Source: Mactra quadrangularis
Taxonomy: Eukaryota; Mollusca; Bivalvia; Venerida; Mactridae
Reading direction: 5' to 3'
NCBI GenBank assembly: GCA_025267735.1
Contig: CM046299.1
Coordinates: 27,815,327 to 27,879,326, forward strand
Length of the DNA: 64,000 nucleotides
Position 1 is the first letter of the stretch. The number at the start of each line of letters is the position of its first letter. Of this stretch, positions 1-11,192 are shown piece by piece. The notes under the pieces were generated by a model. It was not told where the DNA came from and ran no database searches. It saw only the letters and a program-made list of their open reading frames with translations. Made by a program: the position numbers and the translations under genes.

Positions 1-1505
1 TATATACTGATAGATAAAGTTTTTTAATGAAATTTCAATTTTCGTTTTTCCAATACAATAAGGCACAGAATAGCGAAAAATACAGCCATAAATTTACTTA
101 TTTCAATAAGATAAATTCAAATTTGGTTCGTAATGACTTACTTCTGTAGAAGTGTATTTATTCCATGCAAAACTCATGTTATTGACCCTGTTGTATTGCA
201 AATAAAACTTATCTGCAATTGGCTGCAACAACACACCTGTGTGATAGGAACAAATTTAGTATTATATTAATGAAATATCACAACTAACACTAAAACTAAC
301 TTTTATAGAATAAATTTTGTCTGATGCAGAGTGATAAGTAAAACTTACATGTACAAAGTTCTCTACAAATCAGGACAGATCCGAAAACAAAAGTGACAGG
401 AAGGATATCTAGTCATTAGGTCGTGATTAGGGCAAGTACCAATCTGGGCTCGGACCATGACATACACTCAAACAAGGAGCCAAACGACTTCCTTTTAAAT
501 TTGGTTCTCCTGAGCAAGATGCTCAAACTTCAAAAGAATAAGGCACCCCTAGGGCAAATGGCAAAGGGCCCAAACCCAATCAACAAAACAAATCAAATCA
601 ACTAATAAGGTAATATTTTGATTCCTGACTCCAATATTCAAGTGCAACTAGATCTGCAATATCCAGGGAACAGGGTTCTCAAACAGCTCACATTAGACAA
701 GACGAACCAACCTAAACCTGGAACATGCAATGTCATCTGACAAGTTACCAAATATAATTATGTTAACTAGTTGACCTAACCTTTTACCGACCTGACCAAG
801 CTCTGTTATTTAACCCTCTTAGTCTATTAAAATTAATGCACCAGGAGAAGAAGGATATCCCACGTAAGGTGAATTCGGTATATTTTCCATCACCTCCCTC
901 TCATTATCACATCTGATCCTAGAGATAGAAGGATCATTCTGGAGTTGGATATCAGTACACTCCCAACTGATCATTTGACTTTGGCAGAAACTATAAAGAA
1001 CTTTTATATAACCTACTCTAAAGATAAAGCTTTCATTTTCACATATCTAGGATTACAACAATCGTTACCAGCAATTAGAAGCACGAAATATATGGGGTTT
1101 TATGTTTAATACTTGTAAACGTTTAAAGCAAAAATCGGATCATTATTTCTGCTGAATTGCACAAAAATTTGGCTCATTTTGACAGTTGTGCCTTCAAAAC
1201 ATCATCATATCGACATTGAACTTTTTTCTTTTCGTATGTTTTAACACTGTCATTGCTTACTAAATAGAATTTTAAATGAAATTGTACTTTAAACATTATT
1301 GTTATTTTTAAAGACACGTATATTTTATTCATATGAATATTCATTCCAATCTCCGTAAACAGAGATCCTGTTCTACTCGACGCGTTGTCGTACTGGATCT
1401 CTACTTAGTCAATGCAAGGTCACGTCGAGATGAACTTTGTGTCGACCAATCAATGCGTAGCTTTCATCTAGACGAAAACACTATTAATCACATTTTGATT
1501 TCGTA
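1..1505. other. Non-coding stretch, no gene seen
   Basis: AT-rich sequence with only short random open frames on both strands. I saw no splice-bounded coding block, tandem array or clear terminal repeat here. Confidence 0.6.
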
Positions 1506-1750
1506 ATTTCTATTTTTAGACCAATGTTTGCATGCAAATTTAACAGCGGTATTATTCACAGTCTGCGATTGGGTGGCTCATTTCAAATTGCGTGACGTAG
1601 ACGATGTAAACAAGTTACGTATCATAACAATTTCGTCATGAATATTATGATGAGAAAAGGTCACCTGAACATGACCTTCGTTTGGAAAAGGCCAGATCTA
1701 AATTAGCTAATATGCGAGCAGTAAAATTTTAGATCGGGTTTTCATCAGAT
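1506..1750 (+). repeat. Dispersed ~245-bp repeat (family R1), copy 1
   Basis: This block recurs in reverse complement at 61630-61872, and part of one end recurs at 59712-59757. Shared landmarks are GTAATTTCTATTTTTAGACC at one end, a TTACGTATCAT-type core, and AGATCTAAATTAGC plus TTTTAGATCGGG near the other end. It holds no open frame of note. Two full copies plus a fragment in 64 kb suggest a non-autonomous mobile repeat whose class I cannot assign. Confidence 0.7.
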
Positions 1751-2179
1751 TGTATTCATTCAAGCTAAACAACTGCACAAAACACAATAATAACATTAAT
1801 AAATAATGATACTGTTATAACGCTGACAATTGAAGCAAGACGTATCTTTAAAATATGTTGCATTAAGTATCATCAAGGCGGTGAACGTTCTTTATGGTCG
1901 ATCCCAAATTGCAAAGAGCGTGGCATCGTAGAATAAATATTTCTATGCCATAGAAAATGCGTCAAAGATCGCCAGACACACACTTAGTAAATGGTAATAA
2001 ATACGTGAAAATATACATGACAGATAAAGTTTTAAGCATTCTGCCAAGAAATTGAAAGAAATGTTACAAAAAGTAATAAAAAAAACCCTTCAGATTACTT
2101 AACAAATATGCACTTTATCGTCGAACTATTTCGCCTCAGCACAACAGTGTCATTGATTTCGCAAAATGTGAACTACTGC
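1751..2179. other. Non-coding stretch, nothing recognised
   Basis: AT-rich spacer between the R1 repeat and a SINE fragment; no coding or repeat signal seen. Confidence 0.5.
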
Positions 2180-2336
2180 CGAACATAATTAAGAATGATT
2201 GGTAGGAGGGAGGATTACCTTAGATTTAATTTCATGACAAAGCTCTACGAAAGTATACCCCGTCTGGGAATCGAACCCGTGACCCCTCTATCAGTATACT
2301 TGTCATGTGTGTAACCAACTGAGCCAGCCGGGCGGC
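2180..2336 (-). mobile_element. tRNA-derived SINE, 3'-truncated
   Basis: On the minus strand the right end carries a tRNA-like head: an A box (GCTCAGTTGGTTACAC) and, about 45 bases on, a B box (GGTTCGATTCC). The following body matches those of the SINEs ending at 41416, 59302 and 60055, including the stretch around AAGAATGATTGGTAGGAGG. The GTTAAACCC tail of the longer copies is missing, so this copy is truncated at its 3' end. It is a SINE head, not a working tRNA: the anticodon arm does not fold and the body continues past the T arm. Confidence 0.7.
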
Positions 2337-2825
2337 TAAAAACGTATCTTTAAAATTATTTTGCAAAATAAAGCATCATGTATTGCAATTTATATAGAAT
2401 TGTTAAACTCACGACGTAAAGTTGAAGTTGAGACAAAGGAAATAATCACTGAAATACTATTGTAACACAATGTTCAACATACTCATGTATATAATTATAG
2501 ATATCATCAATTCTAATATTCAGTTATGTTAAAAAGCAAGAAATTAATACAAAGCTAGATACATATACATGTAAATAGATCTAACTTAAATGATATTCTT
2601 TTAAGATTGACACTGTTGTTGTATGTCATTGTATACTGTTGTCATAGCACAATTCATGGATTTTACCCCCACCCCTTGAACTATTAGAGTCACAATTGAG
2701 ACACAGTCCACTCGAGAATCATTAGATGTGTTCGCCTATTCAAAACTCCCTCTCAGCCTCCGTTAGCAATGTCCATCAATATGTAGTACTACTGTCATAG
2801 TTTGGATCAAGCCTCCAGCCTATGA

Positions 2826-3055
2826 CCCTTAATGGAGCGGAAGTGGCCTAGTGTTAACGACATTAGACAGGTAATCATTGGATCGCCAGCCCTGCGTTGG
2901 TTCGAATCCCATCCAAAACATACCCCGTTGTTTCCTTGAGCAAGAAACTATATCCTGCTGGCTCAGTACTGGTCGGATCAGGAAGCGGACTCGTAATTGA
3001 TTAATCTAAGTTGTAATAACTGATGTTTTACGATCGAACTGAAATAAATTAGTTT
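2826..3055 (+). mobile_element. tRNA-derived SINE, second family
   Basis: A plus-strand tRNA-like head has an A-box-like GTGGCCTAGTGTTAACGAC and a clear B box GGTTCGAATCCC near 2900. Next comes a body containing GTTGTTTCCTTGAGCAAG and an AAATAAATTAG tail. The head and body differ from the minus-strand SINEs elsewhere in the window, so this is a separate SINE lineage present once. Confidence 0.6.
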
Positions 3056-3682
3056 AAACTAAAGCTTCAATCAGTGAGAGGTTACTGTAACAACAAGTGA
3101 CTAATCATAGAGCAATGCAGATTACAACTAGACACAGGAAATGACTGTGCTCCTACATGCGATTTAAATTGACTCATAGTGATTCAGTATTGTTTTCCTA
3201 AGCTGTTATTCATGGTAAGTCACATCTTAAACCATTATTATCATCCGGAAAAAGTCTTTACATACTTAATATGTCTGAGTACTTATTTCCTATGGATATA
3301 TATCGTATTAAAACGCATGACAGTAAGTTTTCTTCCTAAGAGCCTAAGGAAGACTGTTTAATAAGCTGAGTTAATTTCATGTACATTGATGGTAATTTTG
3401 TCAAGTTGACATTAACAGGCGCACTAGCATTTTGTTTCACGTCAAGCTAAAATTCCAAACTGGCTGGTCAAAGTTTTCTAAAGGGTTTGAAACTGTACGT
3501 AGTCTGTCCGACCATTCTAGCAAAATGTACAATTTCACTGATTGTTATGTATGCAAAAATATACAGACAATATACACTTGACATAGTTTGATAGGTTTTT
3601 TGTGTGTGTTTAATGGATGTTATACTTTCATTAACTTCACAGCTATAACACAGTTATCATCTCAGCTAAAAGTGAATATATT
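3056..3682. other. Non-coding stretch, nothing recognised
   Basis: Contains only a 60-codon chance frame at 3179-3361 with no splice context or recognisable motif. Confidence 0.5.
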
Positions 3683-5475
3683 GTGCGTAAATATTTACCG
3701 GACCAGACCTTTATGCAAGAATATTCATTACATTAAATACGAATGTAGTATTAGGCATTTATGACTTATGCTAATGTCTATGTGGATGTCGGATGCTTAC
3801 AAAATGTGAGGGATTTTCTCAAACATATTTTTAAGTTAAAACTTGAGGGTCATTCAAGAAATTACATGTATCATTCATTATCTTTTTGCATGAAAAGTGT
3901 GTGGTTTAACTTAACGTACAAGTGATTTTTTGCATCGAAGGGCTGATAAAACAAGAGCGTCTCATTCATCCATTGATAGATTGTTACTATACTCGTACAC
4001 ACTTTTCGATGCGAAGCTCTCCATAAACTGATCTTTTTCACATATGCCGTCATTATCTTGATTGTGTATTCACATTAATAATTTTCTCTAAACCGTCTTG
4101 TATATAATTATGTTTGCCTAATTTCTTTTGTTATAATGTACATGTATAATCTTACTAGCAATGAAGGCTGAATAAATTATATTGTCGCAACAAAAACAAA
4201 GCATCACGCTTAGTTGTGCAAAGCGTAAAATGTTTGTCCGGCAAAGAAATTCAGTTCTGAGAAAATGCCACTTTTGTTTTGCATACCAACTAACGACACA
4301 CGACTCTAGTTTTATATTTGATTTTCAATACGTACAGTGACTGTTAAAGCAACCAATTTCTTTAGAAATTGTTTATACCAGCTCGTTTTTGCTTTCCACG
4401 ATGAGCCGACACATTTCCCAAACCGCGGATACGTTGAATTTATTCAAATTCCCTTTGGATGGTTGAATTCTTGCTGGAATTCGAACGGGGGCATCTTGAT
4501 TTGAAATCTTCCTTTCTTCCACGGTATCAATAACCGCGGAAATTTCTTATTTAGTGAAATGTATACAAAAATTAACAAATGAACCAAGTACTCTCAAAAT
4601 CTTACCTTAAGCATGTGCATATACATTAGCTGTTAGCCACTAAACAGTGTACCCCCAAGGATCATGTATATGTATTTATATTTCTTTATCTTCTCACATA
4701 TTGCTACTAGAACTTATGTAGTTTGTGAATGTAAAAAAAAGTTATGTTCTGTTCTCAAAGATCATGGAGTAATGATACAATAATACTATATAACGTGGTA
4801 GATATTCTAATCGTGAGCATCTAACAGTCATTAACGACATGAACAGGATATAAAGTCACGTGTTCTACATCAACAACTAATTGAGAAAATAAAAACTCAT
4901 ATTTGAATGACACATAGCGCATATACTAACAACAACCTTTCTCTTACTGAAAAAAAATGCAAATTCGAGCTTAATAAATGAGTATTTTGGACAATCATTT
5001 ATGCGTGCACTATTTAAAAATTCCTATAGTTTGGTTATTGCAAGATTTGTACGTAATCCTGATGTTTTGTTGAGTATAAAGTAGGAACTTATTGAACACT
5101 CCTTGTTTAAATCATATTCCGTCTAGCGTGATATTAATCATGAAATAAAAAGTGGTCTCGCGTGAAATTCGTGGTTCTCATGGGAAACTTACATTGAGTA
5201 TACATTTTTCTGTAAGCTCGTTTGAGAAAACCCCCAACAAATGATCAACATTCGACATCCACATAGGCATCGGCATAAGTCATAAATGCCTAATGCTCGA
5301 TTACACGGTGACCGCGAGGATTATGAGTTAAAATTTAACACACAAGCATATTTCTATAGTTTTACCAACGCTGTCGAAGTGTAGAATAGGCGTGGTACTG
5401 ACTTTCGTCGGGATATGTGTAGATAATTATTAGATGCAAATGTGAAATGTCAGGTCGGGGTCAATATTTACGCAC
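3683..5475. mobile_element. 1.8-kb terminal-inverted-repeat element, non-autonomous
   Basis: The ends are GTGCGTAAATATTTACC at left and its approximate reverse complement (CAATATTTACGCAC) at right. The inverted similarity resumes inside: 3745-3829 pairs with 5214-5300 (shared GACATCCACATAG and GACTTATGC in opposite orientation). The right arm carries extra sequence between about 5300 and 5450. A third partial copy lies at 52165-52275. The interior (3830-5210) has no transposase-like frame. TA-rich flanks are compatible with a TA target but not decisive, so the superfamily is open. Confidence 0.65.
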
Positions 5476-5698
5476 TATACAAATGTGTCTTCATACCATG
5501 GCTTTGATCACGATTGCTCTACTTGAATAAGGTATACATGTGTTCCTTCCTTTCATGTGAATTAAATGATCTGGGTCTCCCATAAAAAGATTGGAAAATT
5601 TGCCAAAGATTATGAGGAAGATTAAGTTCTTTCATTTTCTTAATGTTTTTTTTTCTAGACGCAATTAAATCTTATTATCTATGTTATAAATCTGTTTG

Positions 5699-5704
5699 GT
5701 AGAC
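5699..5704 (+). repeat. 6-bp flanking direct repeat, left (GTAGAC)
   Basis: GTAGAC lies immediately outside the left terminal inverted repeat of the foldback element and recurs immediately outside the right one at 10943-10948, as a target-site duplication would. Confidence 0.6.
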
Positions 5705-5899
5705 TATGGAGCCCCTAAAATGACTTATTTAACGATATTTTAGATCAAGCGTATTGTTATTTCATGTTTAAGAAATATTATTTCATTTATCAATTTGATA
5801 ATTTGCGATTTTTTTCTTTATTGGTATACGTTTGTTATCGAAATTTTGCAATTTAGACGTAAAATGTACAAAAAACAGGTGAGTGAAGTTGGCTTGTAG

Positions 5900-7900
5900 A
5901 TTGTACATTGTAATTCAACTTGTAGTTCGCGAATTACTAGCTAGCTAGTACTTGGGTATTCAACTTGTAGTTCGCGAATTACTAGCTAACTAGTAGTTGG
6001 GTATTCAACTTGTAGTTCGGCCAAGATACACCACCATTGGTATTTTTTGAACTACTATCTAGTAGTTGGGTATTCAACTTGTAGTTCGGCCCAGGTACTC
6101 TAGCCTAGGAATTGTTGAACTACTAGCTAGTAGTTAGGTTTTCAACTTGTAGTTCGGCCCAGACACATCACTATACATAACATTTGAATTACTAGCTAGT
6201 AATTGGGTATTTAACTAGTAGTTCGGCCCGAGCGCACTAGCATAGGTATTTTTTTAACTATACACAAGCGTAGGTATTACTTGAATTACTAGCTAGTAGT
6301 TGGTTGGATATTCAACTTGTAGTTCGGCCCAGACACATCACGATACATAAAATTTGAATTACTAGCTAGTAATTGGGTATTCAACTTGTAGTTCGGCCCA
6401 GACTCACCAGCATAGGTATTTTTTGAACTATTAGCTAGTAGTTGGGTATTTAACTTGTAGATCGGCTTAGATACACCACCATACGTATTTTATGAACTAC
6501 TAGCTAGTAGTTGGGTATTCAACTTGTAGTTCGGCCCAGACACATCACTATACATAACATTTGAATTACTAGCTAGTAATTGGGTATTCAACTTGTAGTT
6601 CGGCCCGGACACACCAGCATAGGTATTTTTTGAACTACTAGCTAGTAGTTGGGTATTCAACTTGTACTTCGACCAGGACACACCAGCAAATGTATTATTT
6701 TAACTACTAGCTAGTAGTTGGGTATTCAACTTGTAGTTCGGCCCAGACACTTCACAAAACATAATATTTGCATTACTAGCTAGTAATTAGGTATTCAACT
6801 TGTAGTCCGGCCCGGACACACCAGCAAATGTATTATTTGAACTAAAGCTAGTAGTTGGGTATTCAACTTGTAGTTCATATAAAATACATCAACATACGTT
6901 ATATTTGAATTACTAGCCAGTAATTGGGTATTCAACTTGTAGTTCGGCCCGGACATACCAGCATAGGTATGTTTTGAATTACTAGCTAGTAGTTGGGTAT
7001 TCAACTCGTAGTTCGACCGGGACACACCAGCAAATGCATTATTTGATACTAGCTAGTAGTTGGTTTTCAACTTGTAGTTCTGCCCGGATTCACCAGCAAA
7101 TGAATTTTTTAACTACTAGCAAGTACTTGGGTATTCAACTTGTAGTTCACATAAAATACATCAGCATACGTTATGTTTGAATTATAAGCTAGTAGTTGAG
7201 TATTCAACTTATAGTTCAGCCCAGATACACCAGCATAGGTATTTTTGAACTACTAGCTAGTAGTTGGGTATTGACCTTGTAGTTCTGCCCAGATACACCA
7301 GCATAGGTATTATTTGAATTACTGACTAGTAGTTGGGTATTCAACTTGTAGTTCGGCCCAGGTACACTAGCATGGGTATTATTTGAATTACTAGCGAGAA
7401 GTTGGGTATTCAACTTGTAGTTCGGCCCAGGTACACTAACACAGGTATTGTTTGAACTACTAGCTAGTAGTTGGGTATTTAACTTATAGTTCAGCCCAGA
7501 TACACCAGCATAGGTATTTTTTAAACTACTAGCTAGTAGTTGGGTATTAACCTTGTAGTTCTGCCCAGATACACCAGCATATGTATTATTTGAATTACTA
7601 GCTAGTAGTTGGGTATTAAACTTGTAGTTCGGCACAGGTACACTAGCATAGGAATTATTTGAATTACTAGCTAGTAGTTAGTTATTAAACTTGTAGTTCG
7701 GCCCAGGTACACTAGCATAGGAATTTTTTGGATTACAAGCTAGTAGTTGGGTATTAAACTTGTAGTTCGGCCCAGGTACACTAGCATAGGAATTATTTGA
7801 GTGACTAGCTAGTAGTTGGGTCTTCAACTTGTAGTTCGGACAAATACATAAGCATACGTTATATTTGAATGACTAGCTAGTAGCTGTATATTGAATGTAA
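5900..7900 (-). repeat. Left arm: 69-bp minisatellite, about 29 units
   Basis: Tandem units of 69 bp, most containing the palindrome ACTACTAGCTAGTAGT followed by TTGGGTATTCAACTTGTAG. Because 69 is 23 codons, long frames stay open on the minus strand, up to 139 codons at 7216-7635, reading peptides such as YKLNTQLLASNSNNTYAG. Frames end at scattered stops and lack splice or initiation context, so I treat them as a by-product of the period. Units diverge mainly in the spacer following the CGGCC box. Confidence 0.85.
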
Positions 7901-7984
7901 AACACTACCAAAACATAGCTAACATAATTCTCATTGTTTATTAAATGTTTTTTTAAGTAGTAGTAATTTAGTTATTCATCTTGT

Positions 7985-8622
7985 GGTAATTCATATACTA
8001 GCATAAAAAAACAGCAGAAAAAAACGCAAAAAAATGTTTTTGTTTATTCAAAAACATTTTTTTCCTCTTTTTTTTACAAGAAAGCCAAAAAACCGCAAAA
8101 AGCAAAAAAAAAATTTTTTACATTTTTTTTGCATTTTTCCGCTCATTTTTTGTAATTTTTTATTTTGCTTTTTTTGCATAGTTGAAGAAAAAAAAGTTTG
8201 TTTTTTTGCTAAATTTTTTTTTGCCGTTTTTGGGGGGAATTAAATTTTCTTTTTCACAAAATAAAAAAACAGCAGAAACCAAAAAGAACCCTTAAACATA
8301 TTTTTTTGGAAAAAAATATTTTTTTCTTAACATTTTTTGCTGTTTTGGGGATTGTTTTAGCTAAAAGCAAATAAACTTTTTTCAAAAATTGGGAAAAAAA
8401 ATCTGCTCTTTTTTTATCTAAAAGCAAAAAAAAATTGTTGACTTTTCTTTTAACAAAAAAGTAAAAAAAAAACATCAAAAAATTGCATAATTTTTTTTTC
8501 AGCTAAAAAGCAGAAAAAGAAGAAAAAAATAACTTTTTTTGCTTTTTGCGGTATATTTTTGCTATTTTTTTTTAAAAAAGGAAGAAAACAATTTTTTGGT
8601 GCTTTTTTTGCTAGCAGATGAA
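7985..8622. repeat. Core of the foldback: A/T homopolymer-rich low complexity
   Basis: About 640 bp made almost entirely of runs of A or T separated by GC or GCAG steps, with recurring AAACAGCAGAAA (near 8009 and 8265) and TTTTTTGC. Strand bias switches repeatedly between A-rich and T-rich blocks. It sits exactly between the two inverted arms, which resume at about 8623 with TAGCAGATGAATTACCAC mirroring 7969-7990. No gene is present; the open frames at 8034-8243 and 8254-8478 are low-complexity Phe/Lys artefacts. Confidence 0.75.
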
Positions 8623-10790
8623 TTACCACATTACTAGCTAGTAATTCATATATAAAGTATGCTAAAATATCAGGGCTAAACTACAAGATGAATACCCAAC
8701 TACTAGCTAGTAATTCAAATATAACGTATACTGATTATCTATGTTAAACTTCAAGATGAATACCCAACTTCTAGCCAGTAATTCCAATATAACGAATGCT
8801 GATGTTGTATCTAGGCCGAACTACACGATGAATACCCAACTACAAGCTAGTAATTCAAATATTACGAACGATGGTCTATTTCATTTGAACTACAAGATGA
8901 ATACCCAACTACTAGCTAGTAATTCGAGTAATACTTTTGCTAGTGTATCTGGGCCGAACTACAAGTTGAATACCCAACTACTAGCTAGTTATTCAAATAT
9001 CATGTATGGTAATGTATTTTATGTGAACTACAAGTTGAATACCCAACTACTAGCTAGTATTTCAAATATAACGTATAATGGTCTATTTCATTTGAACTAC
9101 AAGATGATTATCCAACTACTAGATAGTAATTCAAATATCATGTATGGTGATGTATCTGGGCCGAGCTACAAGTTGAATACCCAATTACTAGCTAGTAGTT
9201 GGCGAACTACAAGTTAAATACCCAACTACTAGCTAGTAGTTCAAATAATACCTATGCTAGTGTATTTGGGCCGAACTAAAAATTGAATACCCAACTACTA
9301 GCTAGTAATTCAAATCATACATATGCTAGTGTACCTGGGCCGATCTACAAGTTGAATACCCAACTACTAGCTAGTAGTTCAGATAATACCTGTGCTGGTG
9401 TATCTGGGCCGAACTACAACTTAAATATCCAACTACTAGCTAGTAATTCAAATATTATGTATAGTGATGTATCTGGGCTGAACTTCAAGATGAATACCCA
9501 ACTACTAGCTAGTAGTTGGCGAACTACAAGTTGAATACCCAACTACTAGATAGTAGTTCAAATAATACCTATGCTAGTGTATTTGGGCCGAACTAAAAAT
9601 TGAATACCCAACTACTAGCTAGTAATTCAAATCATACATATGCTAGTGTACCTGGGCCGATCTACAAGTTGAATACCCAACTACTAGCTAGTAGTTCAGA
9701 TAATACCTATGCTGGTGTATCTGGGCCGAACTACAACTTAAATATCCAACTACTAGCTAGTAATTCAAATATTATGTATAGTGATGTATCTGGGCTGAAC
9801 TTCAAGATGAATACCCAACTACTAGCTAGTAGTTGGCGAACTACAAGTTGAATACCCAACTACTAGATAGTAGTTCAAATAATACCTATGCTAGTGTATC
9901 TGGGCCGAACTACAAGTTGATTACCCAACTACTAGCTAGTAGTTCAAAAAATACCTATGCTGGTGAATGAGGCGAAACTACAAGTTGAATACCCAACTAC
10001 TAGCTAGTAGTTCCAATAATACATTTGCTGGTGTGTCCGGGTCGAACTACAAGTTGAATACCCAACTACTAGCTAGTAGTTTAAAAAATACCTCTGCTGG
10101 TATGTCCGGGCCGAACTACAAGTTGAATACCCAATTATTAGCTAGTAATTCAAATGTTATGTATAGTGATGTGTCTGGGCAGAACTACAAGTTGAATACC
10201 CAATTACTAACTAGAAGTTCAAAAAATACCTATGCTGGTGTATCTGGGCCGAACTACAAGTTGAATACCCAATTACTAGCTAGTAATTCAAATGTTATGT
10301 ATAGTGATATGTCTGGGCCGAACTACAAGTTGAATACCCAACTACTAGCTTGTAGTTCAAATAATACATTTTTTTCGTGTTTCCGGGTCGAACTACGAGT
10401 TGAATATCCAACTACTAGCCAGTAGTTCAAAAAATACCTATGCTGGTGTGTCCGGGCCGAACTACAAGTTGAATACCCAATTACTAGCTAGTAATTCAAA
10501 TGTTATGTATAGTGATATGTCTGGGCCGAACTACAAGTTGAATAACCAACTATTAGCTAGTAGTTCAAACAATTCCTATGCCTGAGTACCTGGGCCAAGC
10601 TACAAGTTGAATACCCAACTGCTAGCTAGTAGTTCAAAAAATACCTATGGTGGTGTATCTGGGCCGAACTACTAGTTGAATACCTAACTACTAGCTAGCT
10701 CGTAATTCGTGAACTACAAATTGAATACCCAACTACTAGCTAACTAGTAATTCGCGAACTACAAGTTGAATTACACGTACAATGTACAAT
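8623..10790 (+). repeat. Right arm: 69-bp minisatellite, about 31 units
   Basis: Reverse-complement counterpart of the left arm, with the same 69-bp unit and the same 23-codon phase, now open on the plus strand (frames at 8741-9217, 9283-9534, 9600-9851, 9967-10425). In both arms the open direction runs from the centre outward. An internal 317-bp duplication shows recent unequal exchange inside this arm. Confidence 0.85.
9205..9840 (+). repeat. Recent 317-bp tandem duplication within the right arm
   Basis: The block from about 9205 to 9521 is repeated almost unchanged from about 9522 to 9840. The two 83-codon frames inside (9283-9534 and 9600-9851) differ at a single residue, Cys versus Tyr, while neighbouring units differ at many positions. 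Confidence 0.8.
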
Positions 10791-10942
10791 CGACATGCCA
10801 ACTTCACACACCTACAAAAAAACGAAACTTTTCGAAATAAGAAAACAAAACACGAAATGATATTTCGTTAAAACTAAGTAATATTATATTTCACAGAATA
10901 ATTGTAAAAAGAAATTTTAAATGTCACTTCAGTGGCTCCGTA

Positions 10943-10948
10943 GTAGAC
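10943..10948 (+). repeat. 6-bp flanking direct repeat, right (GTAGAC)
   Basis: Matches 5699-5704 and abuts the right terminal sequence GGCTCCGTA of the foldback element. Confidence 0.6.
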
Positions 10949-11192
10949 CCTCACTTTGAGATATCGCAATATGTTTATATTGTTAATCCGTTAATTCAAT
11001 TGCCACTTGGTATGACTGATGAGCTCCCAATTAATAACATATTTTTCATACTTATATAGACATGCATATGAATAATAGTTCAACTATTGTTTGTAAAATG
11101 CTAGTTTCATTTTTCTAAAAAGAGGATTTAGTAAATATTTACGGATAGTCTTAAATTGAAATTATGCTAATCATAATAATTGATTATTGAAG

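Larger units (their letters stand above)
5705..10942. mobile_element. Giant foldback-type element, 5,238 bp
   Basis: The whole interval is one inverted repeat. The outer ends are TATGGAGCC at left and GGCTCCGTA at right. Further in, unique-looking ends match in inverted orientation (AAGTTGGC, GATTGTACATTGTA, ATTCAACTTGTAGTTCGCG at 5887-5935 and in reverse complement at 10750-10805). Each arm then becomes a 69-bp minisatellite of about 2 kb, and the arms meet around an A/T-rich core. The 6-bp sequence GTAGAC flanks both ends. Long inverted repeats built of internal tandem repeats are the hallmark of Foldback/Galileo-like elements. No transposase frame is present, so it would depend on a partner. 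The duplication could be chance, because GTAGAC is partly self-complementary in this context. Confidence 0.75.

Noticed and set aside
8034..8478. Phe/Lys-rich small proteins in the foldback core
   Set aside because: Homopolymer artefact.
6490..10585. Repetitive 23-residue protein encoded by the minisatellite arms
   Set aside because: Long frames follow automatically from a stop-free 69-bp period. They break at scattered stops, have no signal peptide, splice sites or stable start, and the spacer varies without regard to codon position as far as I can see.
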